Origin: Prostheceraeus crozeri
Lineage: Eukaryota; Platyhelminthes; Polycladida; Euryleptidae
Assembly (NCBI GenBank): GCA_907163375.1
Contig: CAJQUW010011528.1
Location: 1 to 64,000, forward strand
Reading direction: 5' to 3'
DNA: 64,000 nt
The notes beneath the pieces were generated by a model. That model saw only the letters and a list, made by a program, of their open reading frames with translations. It did no database searches and was not told the DNA's origin. Shown piece by piece: positions 50,116 to 60,625 of this stretch. The translations under genes and the position numbers were made by a program. How positions within the stretch are numbered: position 1 is the first letter of the stretch; every line of letters starts with the position of its first letter.

Positions 50116-50764
50116 TGTTTGTAATGTAATTGTATAATCTGCATCCCTTGTTCTTTAGAGTATGAATTCGCTTTGACTTAGTGAAACACCAATAACACAA
50201 TTGCAAGTGGTGTGACTGTGCTAGATGTTTCATTACCATTATGAGTGGAATTCACCCAATGCAACTTCTGCATCAAATTCATAACAAATTGACAATGCAG
50301 AATGAAATTACAATACCTTTTGGAATATTCCAGGCATTTAATTAATGACATATCTACAGTATTGTGGATATTGCTATTGAATTAAATCTGGCGTCCTTAA
50401 CTAGTCACATTGTACATGTAGCCAAAGTCAATAAATCAACAATTACTTTGAAAGATAGAAGTTACAAGCCTACATTGTGTCATTATTGCGCATTTCAAGC
50501 GATTTCAAGTATTTCAGCATGCTATTATACTAAAGGTAGAAAACATTATTCATTTTTTAGGCCCTCATCCAAAATCAGATTATACGTCACAATCTTAAAA
50601 GTTGTTCATAAATTGCTAATTCGGCTATAAATCAGCTTGATGTCATACTTATTTGGAACAATAAACAAATATATATATACATTTTCATTAATGCGCCTGA
50701 TTGAAGGTCAAATAAAGTACAGCGTTCTCATATAATGCTGGAGCATTATAAGATTCCATTACTT

Positions 50765-51480
50765 AAGAATCACGACACCACCCTCACGAAAATTCCTCAT
50801 GAATTTTTATGAGATTTTTACTCATATATATATATCATGAATTTTAATGCGGATTTGAAACGTTTTCGCATGAAATATCTCATCAAATTTCATGAGCATT
50901 CATGAACAGTTGCTTTTTCATACTTCTGAATTTATTTTTCTCGCATACAGTTATTGAAGCTTTCTTGGCCTAGCCACATTTCCCCAAAGCATTGCCACGC
51001 CATGTCCACAATGCTATTTCTGTATTCGCAAATATAGACCACTATTAATCCTGTTCTTATGTTTAACTGTGATTGTATATATGTCTATTTTCAACATCTT
51101 GCATAGTAATGATAATTGTAAAGTCAAATTATATATGCATCATGTCGAAAATGCTGTTGCACATCGCCATGATGCATCCTATACATTTTTATTTTTATCT
51201 TTTATAGACTAACCTTGAAGATCTTGATCGATTGAATAAGCTTTCTTATGGTTATTTCCTTTCGCGGCTAGCATGCATAACGTACTACTTATAAACTAAT
51301 TTTCACGAAGGCCTCATAAATGCTAATGATTTTCTCATGAACGCGATCAAAGCATCATGAGAACATCGTGAGTTAAATACTTTCTTGTGAGAATATCATG
51401 AGACTCATAATAATCTCATGAGTTCTCATAAAAATCTCATGAATCCGCATTAAATTTCATGAATTGGTGAATTCGGTATA
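50765..51480. repeat. CTCATGAAT/ATTCATGAG palindrome-rich repeat pair
   Basis: The left part (50765-50920) and the right part (51300-51480) are rich in CTCATGA, TTTCATGA and their complements, separated by about 380 bases of plain AT-rich DNA. The left opening CACGAAAATTCCTCATGAA mirrors the design of the ATGATATT patches (TTACGGAAATATATCATC). They may be the two ends of one small element with palindromic subterminal repeats. Confidence 0.55.
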
Positions 51481-51611
51481 AAAACTCTTGGAATCATCAT
51501 CTTTAAATTATTACATGAAGTTAAAGGAAGAGGTTAAAGAGTTAAACTAACTACAAAACTTTGATTATAGTGATAAAAAGCCAAAACTGCTATCAACACC
51601 GTTTTATTTGA

Positions 51612-52067
51612 ATATTTCAGGAACGAATGGATTAACAGTACAAAAAATAGCAGCAAAGGAAGAGGATATTTAGAACTATGTAGACTTCAATGTGAGACGA
51701 AGCAATATTTATATTTAGTTGGCAATAAAATCAAGATTGAAAATATCCTGAAGCTTCGAGCGGATAATCACACTCTTACAGAAGAAAATGGCACATATCA
51801 AAACCGATCTACTCATAACGATTTCATTTGTAAATTCTGTGATAGGAATGAAGTAGAAGACATTTTTCATTTCATGTCAATTTGTCTATGATACAGAATG
51901 AAAGATTTGTATTGACTCCATTTCTAAGTGATTGTGATCGGTCGGATTTCTATGAAACTATGAACACGCTAAAGGTAGGACAGGCATGTGCCATCGATGA
52001 ATTCATTGACAAAAGCAGTGTACATAAGGAACAATCGATAATGTTAACTTCTATTGTTACACTCTGA
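51612..52067 (+). pseudogene. C-terminal end of a non-LTR retrotransposon ORF2, frameshifted
   Basis: A plus-strand frame from about 51616 encodes LKLRADNHTLTEENG, then CKFCDRNEVEDIFHF and C. This matches the zinc-knuckle-like segment after the reverse transcriptase of many non-LTR elements (KLR.GNH.L..E.G....R.C..C....ED..HF...C). A shift near 51890 moves to the frame that continues with LTPFLSDCDRSDFYETMN and KVGQACAIDEFIDKS, the usual last part before the stop at 52065-52067. The reverse transcriptase core is absent: either a 5'-truncated insertion, as is common for these elements, or a decayed one. A second copy of the very end lies at 54442-54531. Confidence 0.7.
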
Positions 52068-52359
52068 CGTTGTATATGCAGCTACAGAATGGAATTTCAC
52101 TTGCATTGACATGAAATCGCATACAGCTCTCTGTATGGGACATGTAGTGGCTGCATTTCACTTGCAACAACAGTTACGAATTAATTCTTTGTCTTGTTTG
52201 ACGCTAGATGTAAATCAATGAAAGTGATATTCAATCAGATCACATGCAGTCGTTCTAATCAGTTGTTCTGATTAGATGAATGTCCAGCAAATTCAACTCA
52301 CTATCTGCAATATAAGTCCTGGATATCCATGTCACACCTTATCTGTGGTACTACGAACT

Positions 52360-53643
52360 ATGGAGGCGTCTAGATTTTCGATAGTATCAAGTCAGCAAAT
52401 AGAAGATGTGGTGAAGAATACCAAGTCTAAGAACACAGAACGCAACAGTACTTGGTGCATGCGACTGTATACTGATTGGGCGGCAAAATGCATCTGAATA
52501 TCCAGCCAACACGATCCATAACATTGTTTGCGGTTTGGCAAGATTCATCAAGAACGAGAGCCATGGACGCAATATCCTGGACAAGGAAGATCCCGATTTC
52601 AAGTCGTTTGTTGACAATCTTGACGGACGAATGCGACATCTGACCGCACGGGGTGTTGGAGCTTCTCAAAGAAGGGCAGATCCAGTGTCGATCAATGATG
52701 AACTGACAATCTGGGAAAAGAATGCTTTTTCGCTAACGGATTCATATGGTCTACTTCGCGCAGTGTACTTTACAATTCAAAAGCCTTCGTTCTCAGGGCT
52801 GCCGATGAACACCGACAAATGCAACTGGAGCAACTATCGTTCGGAGAGGACTCCGACGGAAAGTTTGTAGAATTCAGTGGTCGAAATATCAGTCTACCGC
52901 GGAGGGATACAGGACCGGAAGATCAGTAACAAACTGATTCGTCAGTACGATACTACAGATAACCCGCGCTCAATAAACAAAATTCTTGGATATGTCTCTG
53001 TCCTACATTGACTAGGGTTCTCCACTGCATTCTACACACTCTAAACCAGCACCTCCTAAATCACACACTGAAGCGAGACACTATTCGTAACTAATAAAAA
53101 ACTCCTAAAGCAAAGCATGTTAGGAGGCTAGCGCACTAGTGTTATTGTTCTCTTTAGTATGTCAGCATTCTATTTCACGCAACCTCCTAAAATTCTAGTG
53201 TGTCGCGCTTTAGGATGCAGATTTCTTCGATTTTAGGTGATAGTTTACAGTGCAGGCGTCCTCTAAAGAACATTGTCAGCGCTTCTCCTCGTTTCGCTAT
53301 GACACCAGTTGGCATTAACAGCATCAGAAAATTGCTTCCAACTACAGCCTCCATTGCCGGAATCCATGCCAACATAACAGGCCATTCAGGAAAAGTGACC
53401 TGCGTGACAAGGTTGTTCCGACAAAATTTAGATGAAAAATTAATGTCAAGAACAGGTCACAGAAGTAGTGCTGTCCGAGCATACAAACGAAAAGCCCATG
53501 ATCAAGAGAAATTGCTGAGTACTTACGAATCACCTCCTCCAAAGAAATGCATTGAACATTTTCACACACAACCCCAAATCGATGACTATCACTCTAAACC
53601 AGCACCTCCTAAATCACACACTGAAACGAGACACTATTCGTAA
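52360..53643 (+). pseudogene. Crypton-type tyrosine recombinase (KIAA1958/DUF3504-like), interrupted
   Basis: Three consecutive plus-strand pieces spell one protein. The first is the N-terminal SAM-like part (52360-52495). The second, after a shift, has EYPANTIHNIVCGLARFIK and then LDGRMRHLTARGVG (52489-52790). After another shift, FVLRAADEHR (near 52785-52815) carries the first catalytic Arg region. The frame stops at 52928. The catalytic C-terminal part resumes after an inserted MITE, at about 53253: PVGINSIRK, then ITGHSGKVTC (the His box; family members usually have an Arg where V stands), TGHRSSAVRAYKR with the second His/Arg and the likely nucleophile Tyr. Reading frames are broken at least twice, a catalytic Arg looks lost, and the insertion splits the domain, so it is inactive. 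Such recombinases excise and insert circular DNA in Crypton transposons and also gave rise to host genes. Confidence 0.78.
53037..53252. mobile_element. 216-bp MITE inserted in the Crypton recombinase (copy A)
   Basis: The element starts CACTCTAAACC and ends with the inverted form, GTTTACAGTG; the terminal 22-26 bases of the two ends match as CACT-TAAAC-CACCTCCTA with a few mismatches. It is nearly identical to copy B at 53590-53808. It lies between the part of the recombinase encoding the first catalytic Arg and the part starting RRPLKN, so it interrupts the gene. CA on both sides may be a 2-bp target duplication. CACT(G/A) tips are used by CACTA- and Chapaev-type transposons, but the family is not certain. 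Confidence 0.75.
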
Positions 53644-53808
53644 CTAATAAAAAACTCCTAAAGCAAAGCATGTTAGGAGGCTAGCGCACTAGTGTTATTG
53701 TTCTCTTTAGTATGTCAGCATTCTATTTCACGCAACCTCCTAAAATTCTAGTGTGTCGCGCTTTAGGATGCAGATTTCTTCGATTGTAGGAGGTGACAGT
53801 TTACAGTG
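53590..53808. mobile_element. 219-bp MITE at the end of the Crypton recombinase (copy B)
   Basis: This is a second copy of the element at 53037-53252, with over 95% identity by eye and the same 22-26-bp terminal inverted repeats. Its right end, TAGGAGGTGACAGTTTAC, is slightly longer than in copy A. The last 17 codons and stop of the open frame 53200-53643 are supplied by this element, not by the recombinase. Two copies 337 bases apart in the same orientation suggest two insertions or a local duplication. Confidence 0.75.
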
Positions 53809-54441
53809 TAATTATGCTGCGGAATTTGATTAATGAATAAATTTAATACGTCTGGAATTGTTTTTTCTTAATTTAGTATAGGAAAACACCGAGTTATTAC
53901 AAAGCGCGACTTTATAACGGGTAGTGTAATTAGCAGTTATCAGGACAAGTAGAGAATTCTATTATATTGGCCTCTACTATTTGTGTTTAATTTATTTAGG
54001 AAATTTAATTGTTACAGAATTCGAACCGATTTTCACTAGGTTAAAGCCTGACTGACACATGGAAAGAAATGTAGTGTTGCGATAAATCACTTGTCACTGC
54101 ACTTTCTAACCCACCAGAGTGGTAACAATTCGGTTGCAACACTCTTGTCGCGATCTCGAGCTTCGCCCTCGATCGGAAACTCGTGGTGCAACCTTCAATT
54201 ATATCAATCTGTCCACTTCACAATTTCATTACCATGAATGTTTTATTCAGTTAATCAAGTGCTTCATGCGAATTCTATGAAACCCTAAAAAGGTTGACAG
54301 ATGTGTGATGATGATTATTTCATAAAATTATCAAATCACATGTACTTGAGAAACAATAGATCCTGTTTACATTTGGATTTCCATCTGCCTTACAAATTCA
54401 TCAATACACTCAACCTATCATATTGATCAACTGTAGTCGAT

Positions 54442-54531
54442 TTCTATGCAAGTTTGAACACAACGAAGGTTGGACAGACGCATGCCATTAATGAATTCAT
54501 CGATAAAGCAACATACATGTATAAGGAATAA
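54442..54531 (+). pseudogene. Second copy of a non-LTR retrotransposon ORF2 tail
   Basis: Thirty codons (FYASLNTTKVGQTHAINEF then IDKATYMYKE and stop) match the end of the frame at 51882-52067 (FYETMNTLKVGQACAIDEF) at about 70% of residues, in the same orientation 2.5 kb away. Upstream sequence to about 54200 is too decayed to read. This is a 5'-truncated or eroded insertion of the same family. Confidence 0.65.
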
Positions 54532-55773
54532 TGGGCATTTACTTTGACATGCCAACCTGCTTGTTTGATAAATGTATTATCACACCCAATCCATTACGAC
54601 TTTTATCAAGTACTGACTGCAATATCTATGGAACAATAAAATGAACGTAGCTTTGGACATAGGAAACAGTGGCGAATGATTAGTATTTACTGAAAGTGAT
54701 AGCCGATGCAAGCATTCCTACATATCAGAGGTCGGAAAATTCAACCGCTCGTGCTCCATACCTGACTAATCAAACCTTTGTAATATCATTCATTTGAATT
54801 TCTGTTCTTGAACGTGATGTATCCCGTGGGTCTCCTTAATTAATGGAACACAGCACGTTCAATTGCTTGCACTTATGAAATTTTTAATTTCAATAAACCG
54901 AACCTCCGATATGTCGTAATAGGGTAAATAATCCGCTGTGATGAAGTGTGATTTGTAAATAAGACATTAATAACATTTATTAATTCTTAAATAGACATGT
55001 ATTCATCATTGCTATTGCCATGCACAGGAATGCTTTGCGATATATTTGCCTCATCTCCTCACTCGTTTATGACATTCCTTCCTGCTCATTTATTCATGCA
55101 TACTACGATGATTATGCTCACCATGCGATATGAGAAATTCATGCTTTTGTAAATGTATGATGATCATTGTCGACAGTATAATTTGGTTGTCGTCATTTCA
55201 TGCTCATGCCTCAGTGTCATCGTTTTCACATTTTTGTAAATAATATTTTAACGTGATTTTAACGGTTCGTTTGTAATTGTTGACCGGACATTTTGTCAGA
55301 CTCATTCTAACGCAGCATCCGTCGACGTGATTCATATCATCTCTCATCGTGAATCAGACATCATTCGTGGTTGCGGTTGCCGTTTTCATTCATTGATCCG
55401 CTTCATTCTTCTTTTTTTTGCAAATCGCATCTCATTTTACGTTACATTAATTATCATTACCACACAACTTTCTCTACTTGTACCAAAATTTGGTCAATAA
55501 ACTTTCTGAGTGAGAGAGTATGAGAGTGTGAGAGATGAACAATGATTACTTATTGAAGAAAAGGGTAATGAAGAACATTCATCAAAAAAGATAATATATT
55601 AGAAATATTACTCAAGTAGGTTATAAAATTGAAAATTTGAGATCAAGGTATGGAAATTGAAACATTATTCTTCTCGTTTTTGGTCGCATAAAAGAGAGTT
55701 GATGTCGTATTGTTCTTATTTTCTGGTGAATTTGTAAAATACTGTGTAATGGATGCATAGCTACATTTTGCAG
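54532..55773. other. No gene seen
   Basis: AT-rich sequence with no supported feature. The region just before 55774 ends in a pyrimidine-poor ACATTTTGCAG that could serve as an acceptor for the next entry. Confidence 0.4.
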
Positions 55774-55983
55774 AATTGATCTTGTTAGACGCGTGTGTTC
55801 TTGTTTTAAGAGATCAAAAGCACAGTGCTCGCGCGATGTACACCTATGTTTGTACAACAACTTTTGAGAAGACATTTGACTTTCCTAATGGCACTTTCAT
55901 CACAATTGCATGCGGATTTGCCATTTCTTCACCTAGAAACAACAGTTGGCATCAAATACTCGGTCAATATGTCTTTGAGGTAC
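55774..55983 (+). pseudogene. Actin-like fragment
   Basis: Following a CAG acceptor-like site, the frame contains FEKTFDFPNGTFITI and, later, P-x8-LG then VH. In actins the corresponding stretch is a (L)EK(S)(Y)(E)LP(D)G..ITI block, then P, nine residues, LG, and IHE, with the same P-to-LG and LG-to-IH spacing. The match covers only about 45 residues of subdomain 4 and shows many conservative changes; the frame stops at 56004-56006 soon after. A divergent actin-related pseudogene or retrocopy is likely, a working exon unlikely. Chance similarity cannot be excluded for so short a match. Confidence 0.42.
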
Positions 55984-56388
55984 ATGCTGTGATGCAGATC
56001 CTTTAAATATATGCCGATTATCGAAGATTTCAATGCCGGGATTTTTGAAACATGGGATTACTGTGCTATCATCTGAATATTTGACCAGTCTAGCAAAGTC
56101 ATTCTGTGAATGGAAATCATCAGTCATTACAGAGAAAATATTAGTCCACTACCACCAACTTGGACACATCCTAAATCAACATGCTCGAATGAACAATATC
56201 TATGATTTCAGTGTACTAAACAGTGTTATCTGTTTGAAACCAAACATTGCAGATACATCAATCAGCACCATAGTATTCAGTTTGCATGTTTCTGTATTAA
56301 TTTAATATAAATAAAACTTTAAAAGTTCATCTGTTGGTGGTCACAATTCTTAAATGCAAACATCTGATTGAACATCTCATACTTTCAG

Positions 56389-56694
56389 GAGGACTAAGAC
56401 ATCGTTATCGTGCAGTTGACCTGAATCCACAACATGGCGCAACTGTCACCGAGGAGAGGGTTGAATACGTTGAAGGTCCTGCTGTTTCTCTGTCATTAAC
56501 ATTGGAGATCATTGAAAAGAAACTGAACATCGATGGAATATTCAGCAGTGAAATATTTGAAATCATAGTGTATGACAACAAATCTTCGAAGTTCTCACGG
56601 ATTACAGTCAACATGAAGGATGATAAAGGCAAAACTTTGACTGATCTAGGAATAGCTGACCAAACTGAGATTGACTTTTTGACGAGGATGCCAA
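56389..56694 (+). CDS. Candidate internal exon, possibly a ubiquitin-like fold
   Basis: A 306-base exon model has an acceptor ATACTTTCAG (ending 56388) and a consensus donor CCAA followed by GTAAGC at 56695. It begins and ends in phase 1, so it can be skipped or included without shifting frame. The product is clearly protein-like: RYRAVDLNPQHGATVTEERV, then alternating strands (VSLSLTLEIIEKKL..IFEIIVYD..ITVNMKDD), then KTLTDLGIADQTEIDFL. The TL..LGI....EI.F ending and strand order resemble beta-grasp, ubiquitin-like domains, but no specific family was recognised. The phase fits the exon ending at 33853 on the same strand. A minus-strand frame over the same bases is a shadow. Confidence 0.5.
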
Positions 56695-57873
56695 GTAAGC
56701 TCTGAAAATGAAACAAATCTGCAAACTGAAATAACAGAAATGTAATGAATATCATAGTCAATAATGAGTGATATTAAGTGGAAATAATAATGCTGCTGTT
56801 AGCCCAGAAGCCAGAACTCTTTTTGCCACAGTCGCATTTTCATTGAATATGCGCCAACTCGGCATTTGCGCTAGCTAGCTTGGCGAATGTTTTGAATTAT
56901 TTAAACCGAGCAACCTATGGCCAACAGAATTCTAATAGCCTACTTTCTATGTATTATGCAACTTGTGAAGAAGAATGATAAATTTAGCACAATACTTATG
57001 GGGATTTTAAAAGTTATTAAGAGCGTTTTAAGAGCTATTTTAAAAGTTGAATGTTTTGAATATTTTAGCTGATTTTGGTATACATTCACTTATGATGTAT
57101 GTTTTGACATCAGTTCTTTATGAAATAAGTTGAAATTACATCTACATTAATATAGGGATATTGACAAATGCCAAATTGAATTTGAGATTATGTGCTTATC
57201 ATGTATGCATGTTTAAAATTTGAAATTCAACTTTCAAAAAAATTTTTGTACTTTTTAGTTTTGCATCTGATCAGCAATTACCGAAAGCTTTCAGATTCAT
57301 ATTGCTTTTTAGCTTCAGTGTCTCGATAAATGTCACCGAATTGGATTGTTTCTTCACCTGCAGAAATCAAATACTAAAATGTGCGATTTTAGTGATGTTT
57401 GAACTGAACTAATATTTGACCTTTGACCTCATCTAATACAATGATGTAGTGTCACAGCGATTAACAATCATCGTTTAATTAACTACCTTGACCAGATCTT
57501 TCGATTAGTGTTTGGTTTATTAGTTTTTGCTGCCATTTTCGATTTAAAATAGTGATCTAATTGAAATTATTTAAAATTTTGCGTTTTTTTTACCTTTGAC
57601 CTTTACCTCAGCCAAGGAATGACCTTAGAAATGAAGCGGATGCCCTTCCATTGTCTATTCGATTGATGTGTGGCTTGGGAGATCAGAAGAGGAGGGAGTG
57701 CTATTCTGTTCGAAAAACAACTCAATAGGAAGAGGGTCGAACAAAAGCTTAGAAATGATGATCAAAATTGCTAGCCCGTCCTCAAGAGGTTTCAAATGCT
57801 CTGTGTTTCGCAATGCAATAATGTGTAGGATCATTGCTTTCAGAATATGCTATCAGAAGTGGACAAAAAATTC
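56695..57873. other. Probable intron or intergenic DNA
   Basis: AT-rich sequence starting with the donor of the previous exon. I see no repeat, RNA gene or coding part until the Penelope-like insertion at 57874. Confidence 0.4.
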
Positions 57874-58734
57874 AAAGTGCCCATCTATCCGAGTTCATAG
57901 TCTTTATTGCTCTGAAGGCCTTTCGCCGGTCTTCTCAACAGAACATATCCGGTAGAAAGAATGCAAATGAATGATAACAAATGTACATGTTAAAAAATGG
58001 TTCTTAAAAGAATTGCGTACCCTACTAATTTCATTAATAATTACATATTAACTGCGCATCCTTCTCCTTCGTCCGTTTTTGAGACCGCTGAGAAGAAGAA
58101 GGTTCATGTTAAGCTGCCGTTCTATGGTGACCGTCAAACCTCTTCTCTTCAGCGGATTGTCCGGTGTTTGGTTGGTCTTCATTACCCTGCTGCCAGTGTC
58201 ACTTTTCTATACCAAAACGGATGAATTCCAGTGCGCTCTGATAAAGATCAGCTGCCTGATTCCTGCTCGTCTTCCGTCGTCTACCGATTTCTATGCGACT
58301 GCCGGTCAGTCTATTACAGCAGGACGAGCAGAGGTCTCGCCGTTCGATCTAAAGAGCACATTCCTAATTGGCTCATCAAAGGTGACAGTCGTTGCAGTTC
58401 CTCTGTCATAGCTTCTCATGTCATTGACTGTAATTGCGGTCGTAGATATCTTCGTGACAAGTTTTCAATTGTCTTTCACGCTAGAAATGACAGGTTATTA
58501 CGCATTTCTGAAGCTTTGCATATTCGGTACTTCAAGCCAACTTTGTGCAAGCAACGTGAGCTGCTAATTGGTATTCATCTACTGCGGTGAAGCCATCTCC
58601 TTTCTAGCATGTAGTTGTACTTCTCATTTGTCATCTCTCATTTGCATTCTTTCTACTGGGTATGTTCTGTTGAGAAGACGGGCGAAATGCCTCCAGAGCA
58701 ATAAAGACTATGGATTCGGCTAGATGTGCGCTTT
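57874..58734 (+). mobile_element. Penelope-like element, truncated, with inverted end repeats
   Basis: The 3' end of the element, about 115 bases at 58620-58734, is repeated in inverted orientation at 57874-57987, with about 85-90% identity by eye (shared core: TCTTTATTGCTCTG, TTCGCC, GTCTTCTCAACAGAACATA). Between the arms lies the C-terminal part of the coding region. Inverted pseudo-LTR arrangement is a known trait of Penelope-like retroelements. Both arms carry a decayed hammerhead-like string, UUGAGAAGAC..GGCGAAA, and the left one has the palindrome AGGCCU after GAA. An AATAAAG follows in the 3' end (58700). No target duplication was found. Confidence 0.72.
57997..58590 (+). pseudogene. 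Penelope-like GIY-YIG endonuclease region with one in-frame stop
   Basis: One reading phase runs from 57997 to 58590, broken only by a TGA at 58222. The upstream part (KKKVHVKLPFYGD, then a Leu/Val-rich stretch) matches the linker between reverse transcriptase and endonuclease. After the stop come VRSDKDQLPDSCSSSVVYRF, C-D-C, then RTSRGLAVRSKEHIPNWL, a C/H-containing segment, and EALHIRYFKPTLCKQ near the end. These are the landmarks of the GIY-YIG endonuclease of Penelope-like retroelements, which nicks DNA to prime insertion. The usual YVG has become YYS, and with the stop codon and missing polymerase the copy is dead. Confidence 0.75.
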
Positions 58735-58952
58735 CATTTATCTGTAAATTATCAAATGGACGTAAATGCCTTAGTCTTTATGTGTCTCCGTGCATATAAT
58801 GTAGATATCAGATTACTGCCTGCGTGGGAGATAATATCTGATCAAATACAATTGAAGAATGGAAGAACCATAATTTATCGATCATAGAGAATTCAGATAG
58901 CAATTGGATAAACAATTATCGATTGATTTCAACTATTTTATGGGGAGAAATT

Positions 58953-59174
58953 TGACCCTCAGAGACCTGAGGGGGGGTTCAGTGGACCCCGGAGCTACAT
59001 TTTTCTATTTCATTTTTTACGCTGATGATATATCAACCACTCAAGCCCATACAAAATCATCATTTCTGACAGTGAATCTGCATGTGTTATTTCATTTCAA
59101 TTGAATCAGTAGAAGTATGCCAGACAGGTCAAGGGGATGCACTGGACCCCCCCCCCGTCAGGTCTCAGAGGGTG
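58953..59174. mobile_element. 222-bp MITE, possibly hAT type
   Basis: The left tip GACCCTCAGAGACCTGAGGG and the right tip, complement of CCGTCAGGTCTCAGAGGGTG, form inverted repeats that go on as GGGG..TCAGTGGACC inside the left end and AGTGCACTGGACCCC inside the right end. Flanks GAGAAATT (58945-58952) and TAGAAATT (59175-59182) agree at seven of eight positions, fitting an 8-bp hAT-type duplication. A lone third end of the same family sits at 61532-61566. No coding capacity. Confidence 0.6.
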
Positions 59175-59739
59175 TAGAAATTCTATCACAAAATTTTTGT
59201 AATTAGATGAAAAATGATTTCGAACATGTCCACGATGGTGTATAAAGAGTGAAAGTCATTTATTCATTGTTTGCATCATGCTCGTAGATGTGCAATGTGT
59301 TGGAAGATCGCAAAATGTGAATATTTTGCTTTCGCACACGATCTCCCGTGACTCCCTATATGAACAACTCGACATAAATCGATGTCCGAAATGAAAGCTA
59401 TCATTATAGTTGAGCACCAAAAACTGATTGATGACAAACTTTTCACAGCAGTAATGATAAGTTTGAGATCTCCACAGCTGTTTTTGGTTCTAGAAGTACA
59501 GCAATTTTGACTCATTTTAGGTCTATTTCTGATAGCTTTGGATAAATTTGAAGGAATGTACAAATGGAAAGGATTAGTTGCGTGAATTAAATCAATTTCA
59601 TCAAAATCAACTATCTGAGGCTTTATGATGACACAAAATATCGTAAAGCCACCTCCTAGTACAAATGATGCTGTACTAACCATCCATTGACAGAGGCCAC
59701 AAAACCAGGTATTGGCTAAATTCGAATTTCTATTAGGCA

Positions 59740-59780
59740 AGGCCTTTCAACCGGCCCAGCCGGTCATCGTCAGGCAAGTG
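59740..59780 (-). ncRNA. Hammerhead-like core, left Penelope arm
   Basis: This is the inverted copy of the motif at 61215-61262. The core CUGACGA lies at 59773-59767 on the minus strand, the stem ACCGGC/GCCGGU at about 59764-59750, and GAAA at 59748-59745, followed by the palindrome AGGCCU. Stem I is poorly paired, as in the right arm. It probably descends from the ribozyme carried in Penelope-like pseudo-LTRs. Confidence 0.4.
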
Positions 59781-59993
59781 ACTCCAGACAACAGACTGGT
59801 CACTCACCAACAGTCGCAAGCACAGCTCACTTGACAGGTTGCAGCATCAAAAAATTACAGCATAGAAATTGAAGACAGGCTTAAGAAAATAGAGACCGTA
59901 AACATGAAATAAATGGAAATCATACTACTACAGAGGAGGAGATAAGTAACAAGGCATAGTAAACAAAAGCAAGAATTGGAAAGAAAGTCAAAG

Positions 59994-60551
59994 TTACCGA
60001 AACCAAAGATCACTGATGCGGTGCTTGGTGCGATTAGAGGAAGATAGCGTCTTCGTCCACCACGATTCTTTTATCACTCTCTTCCTCCAGTTACTCTCCT
60101 TGTCTATCACCTTCATCTCTTCAAAATTTACTGAATGCGAGTAGTCGTGAGCGCGTTGAGCCACTTCAGAGGGCATGGTGTCAATGTCTCGAACAGCCTT
60201 CATATGCTCTCGCCTTCGTTCATCCAACGTTCGTGAGGATTCTCCAACATAGCTCCAGCTACATCCTGCTGAGGCACAAGGCAGTTGGTAGATGATCCCC
60301 AACTCGGTGGCAGGCACGGGTCGCTTCTTAACCAGCTGCTGTCGAAGAGTAGAGGTAGGCTTTATTCCCACGTGAATGTCACTCTTGCGAAGGACACTCC
60401 TTACCCTCTCAGAGACTCCAGGAATGTAGGGAATCGAGCCAAAAAATTCATTATTTGCCTTGCCGCTGTCATTGATTGGTTGATAGGAAGGAGTCCCCCA
60501 CTTCTCACATTCGGCTACGGAATATCCATTGGCTCGCAAAGTCTCAAACAC
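59994..60551 (-). pseudogene. Penelope-like GIY-YIG endonuclease, left copy (open frame, 5'-truncated)
   Basis: This minus-strand frame of 185 codons has LGIIYQLPC, a GCSWSYVGES segment and then LDERRREHMKAVRD, which are the GIIY, YVG and R...EH landmarks of the GIY-YIG endonuclease, followed by a SEVAQRAHDYSHSVNFE-type segment and a C-terminal KHRISDLWF. Before it lies a linker with IPYIPGVSERVRSVLRKSDI, as found between polymerase and endonuclease in this class. No frame break is visible in the endonuclease itself, but the reverse transcriptase is missing, so the element cannot move by itself. In living elements this domain nicks target DNA. Confidence 0.78.
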
Positions 60552-60625
60552 TTTCCTTTCTTCACCAAGAATGTTGGCATCAGAGCAGATTGCACCAATT
60601 CTACTTGATAGACATCGAGCCAGCC

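Noticed and set aside
59276-59740. 154-codon minus-strand open frame
   Set aside because: It crosses the target-site duplication into the Penelope arm and has no recognisable domain; open by chance.
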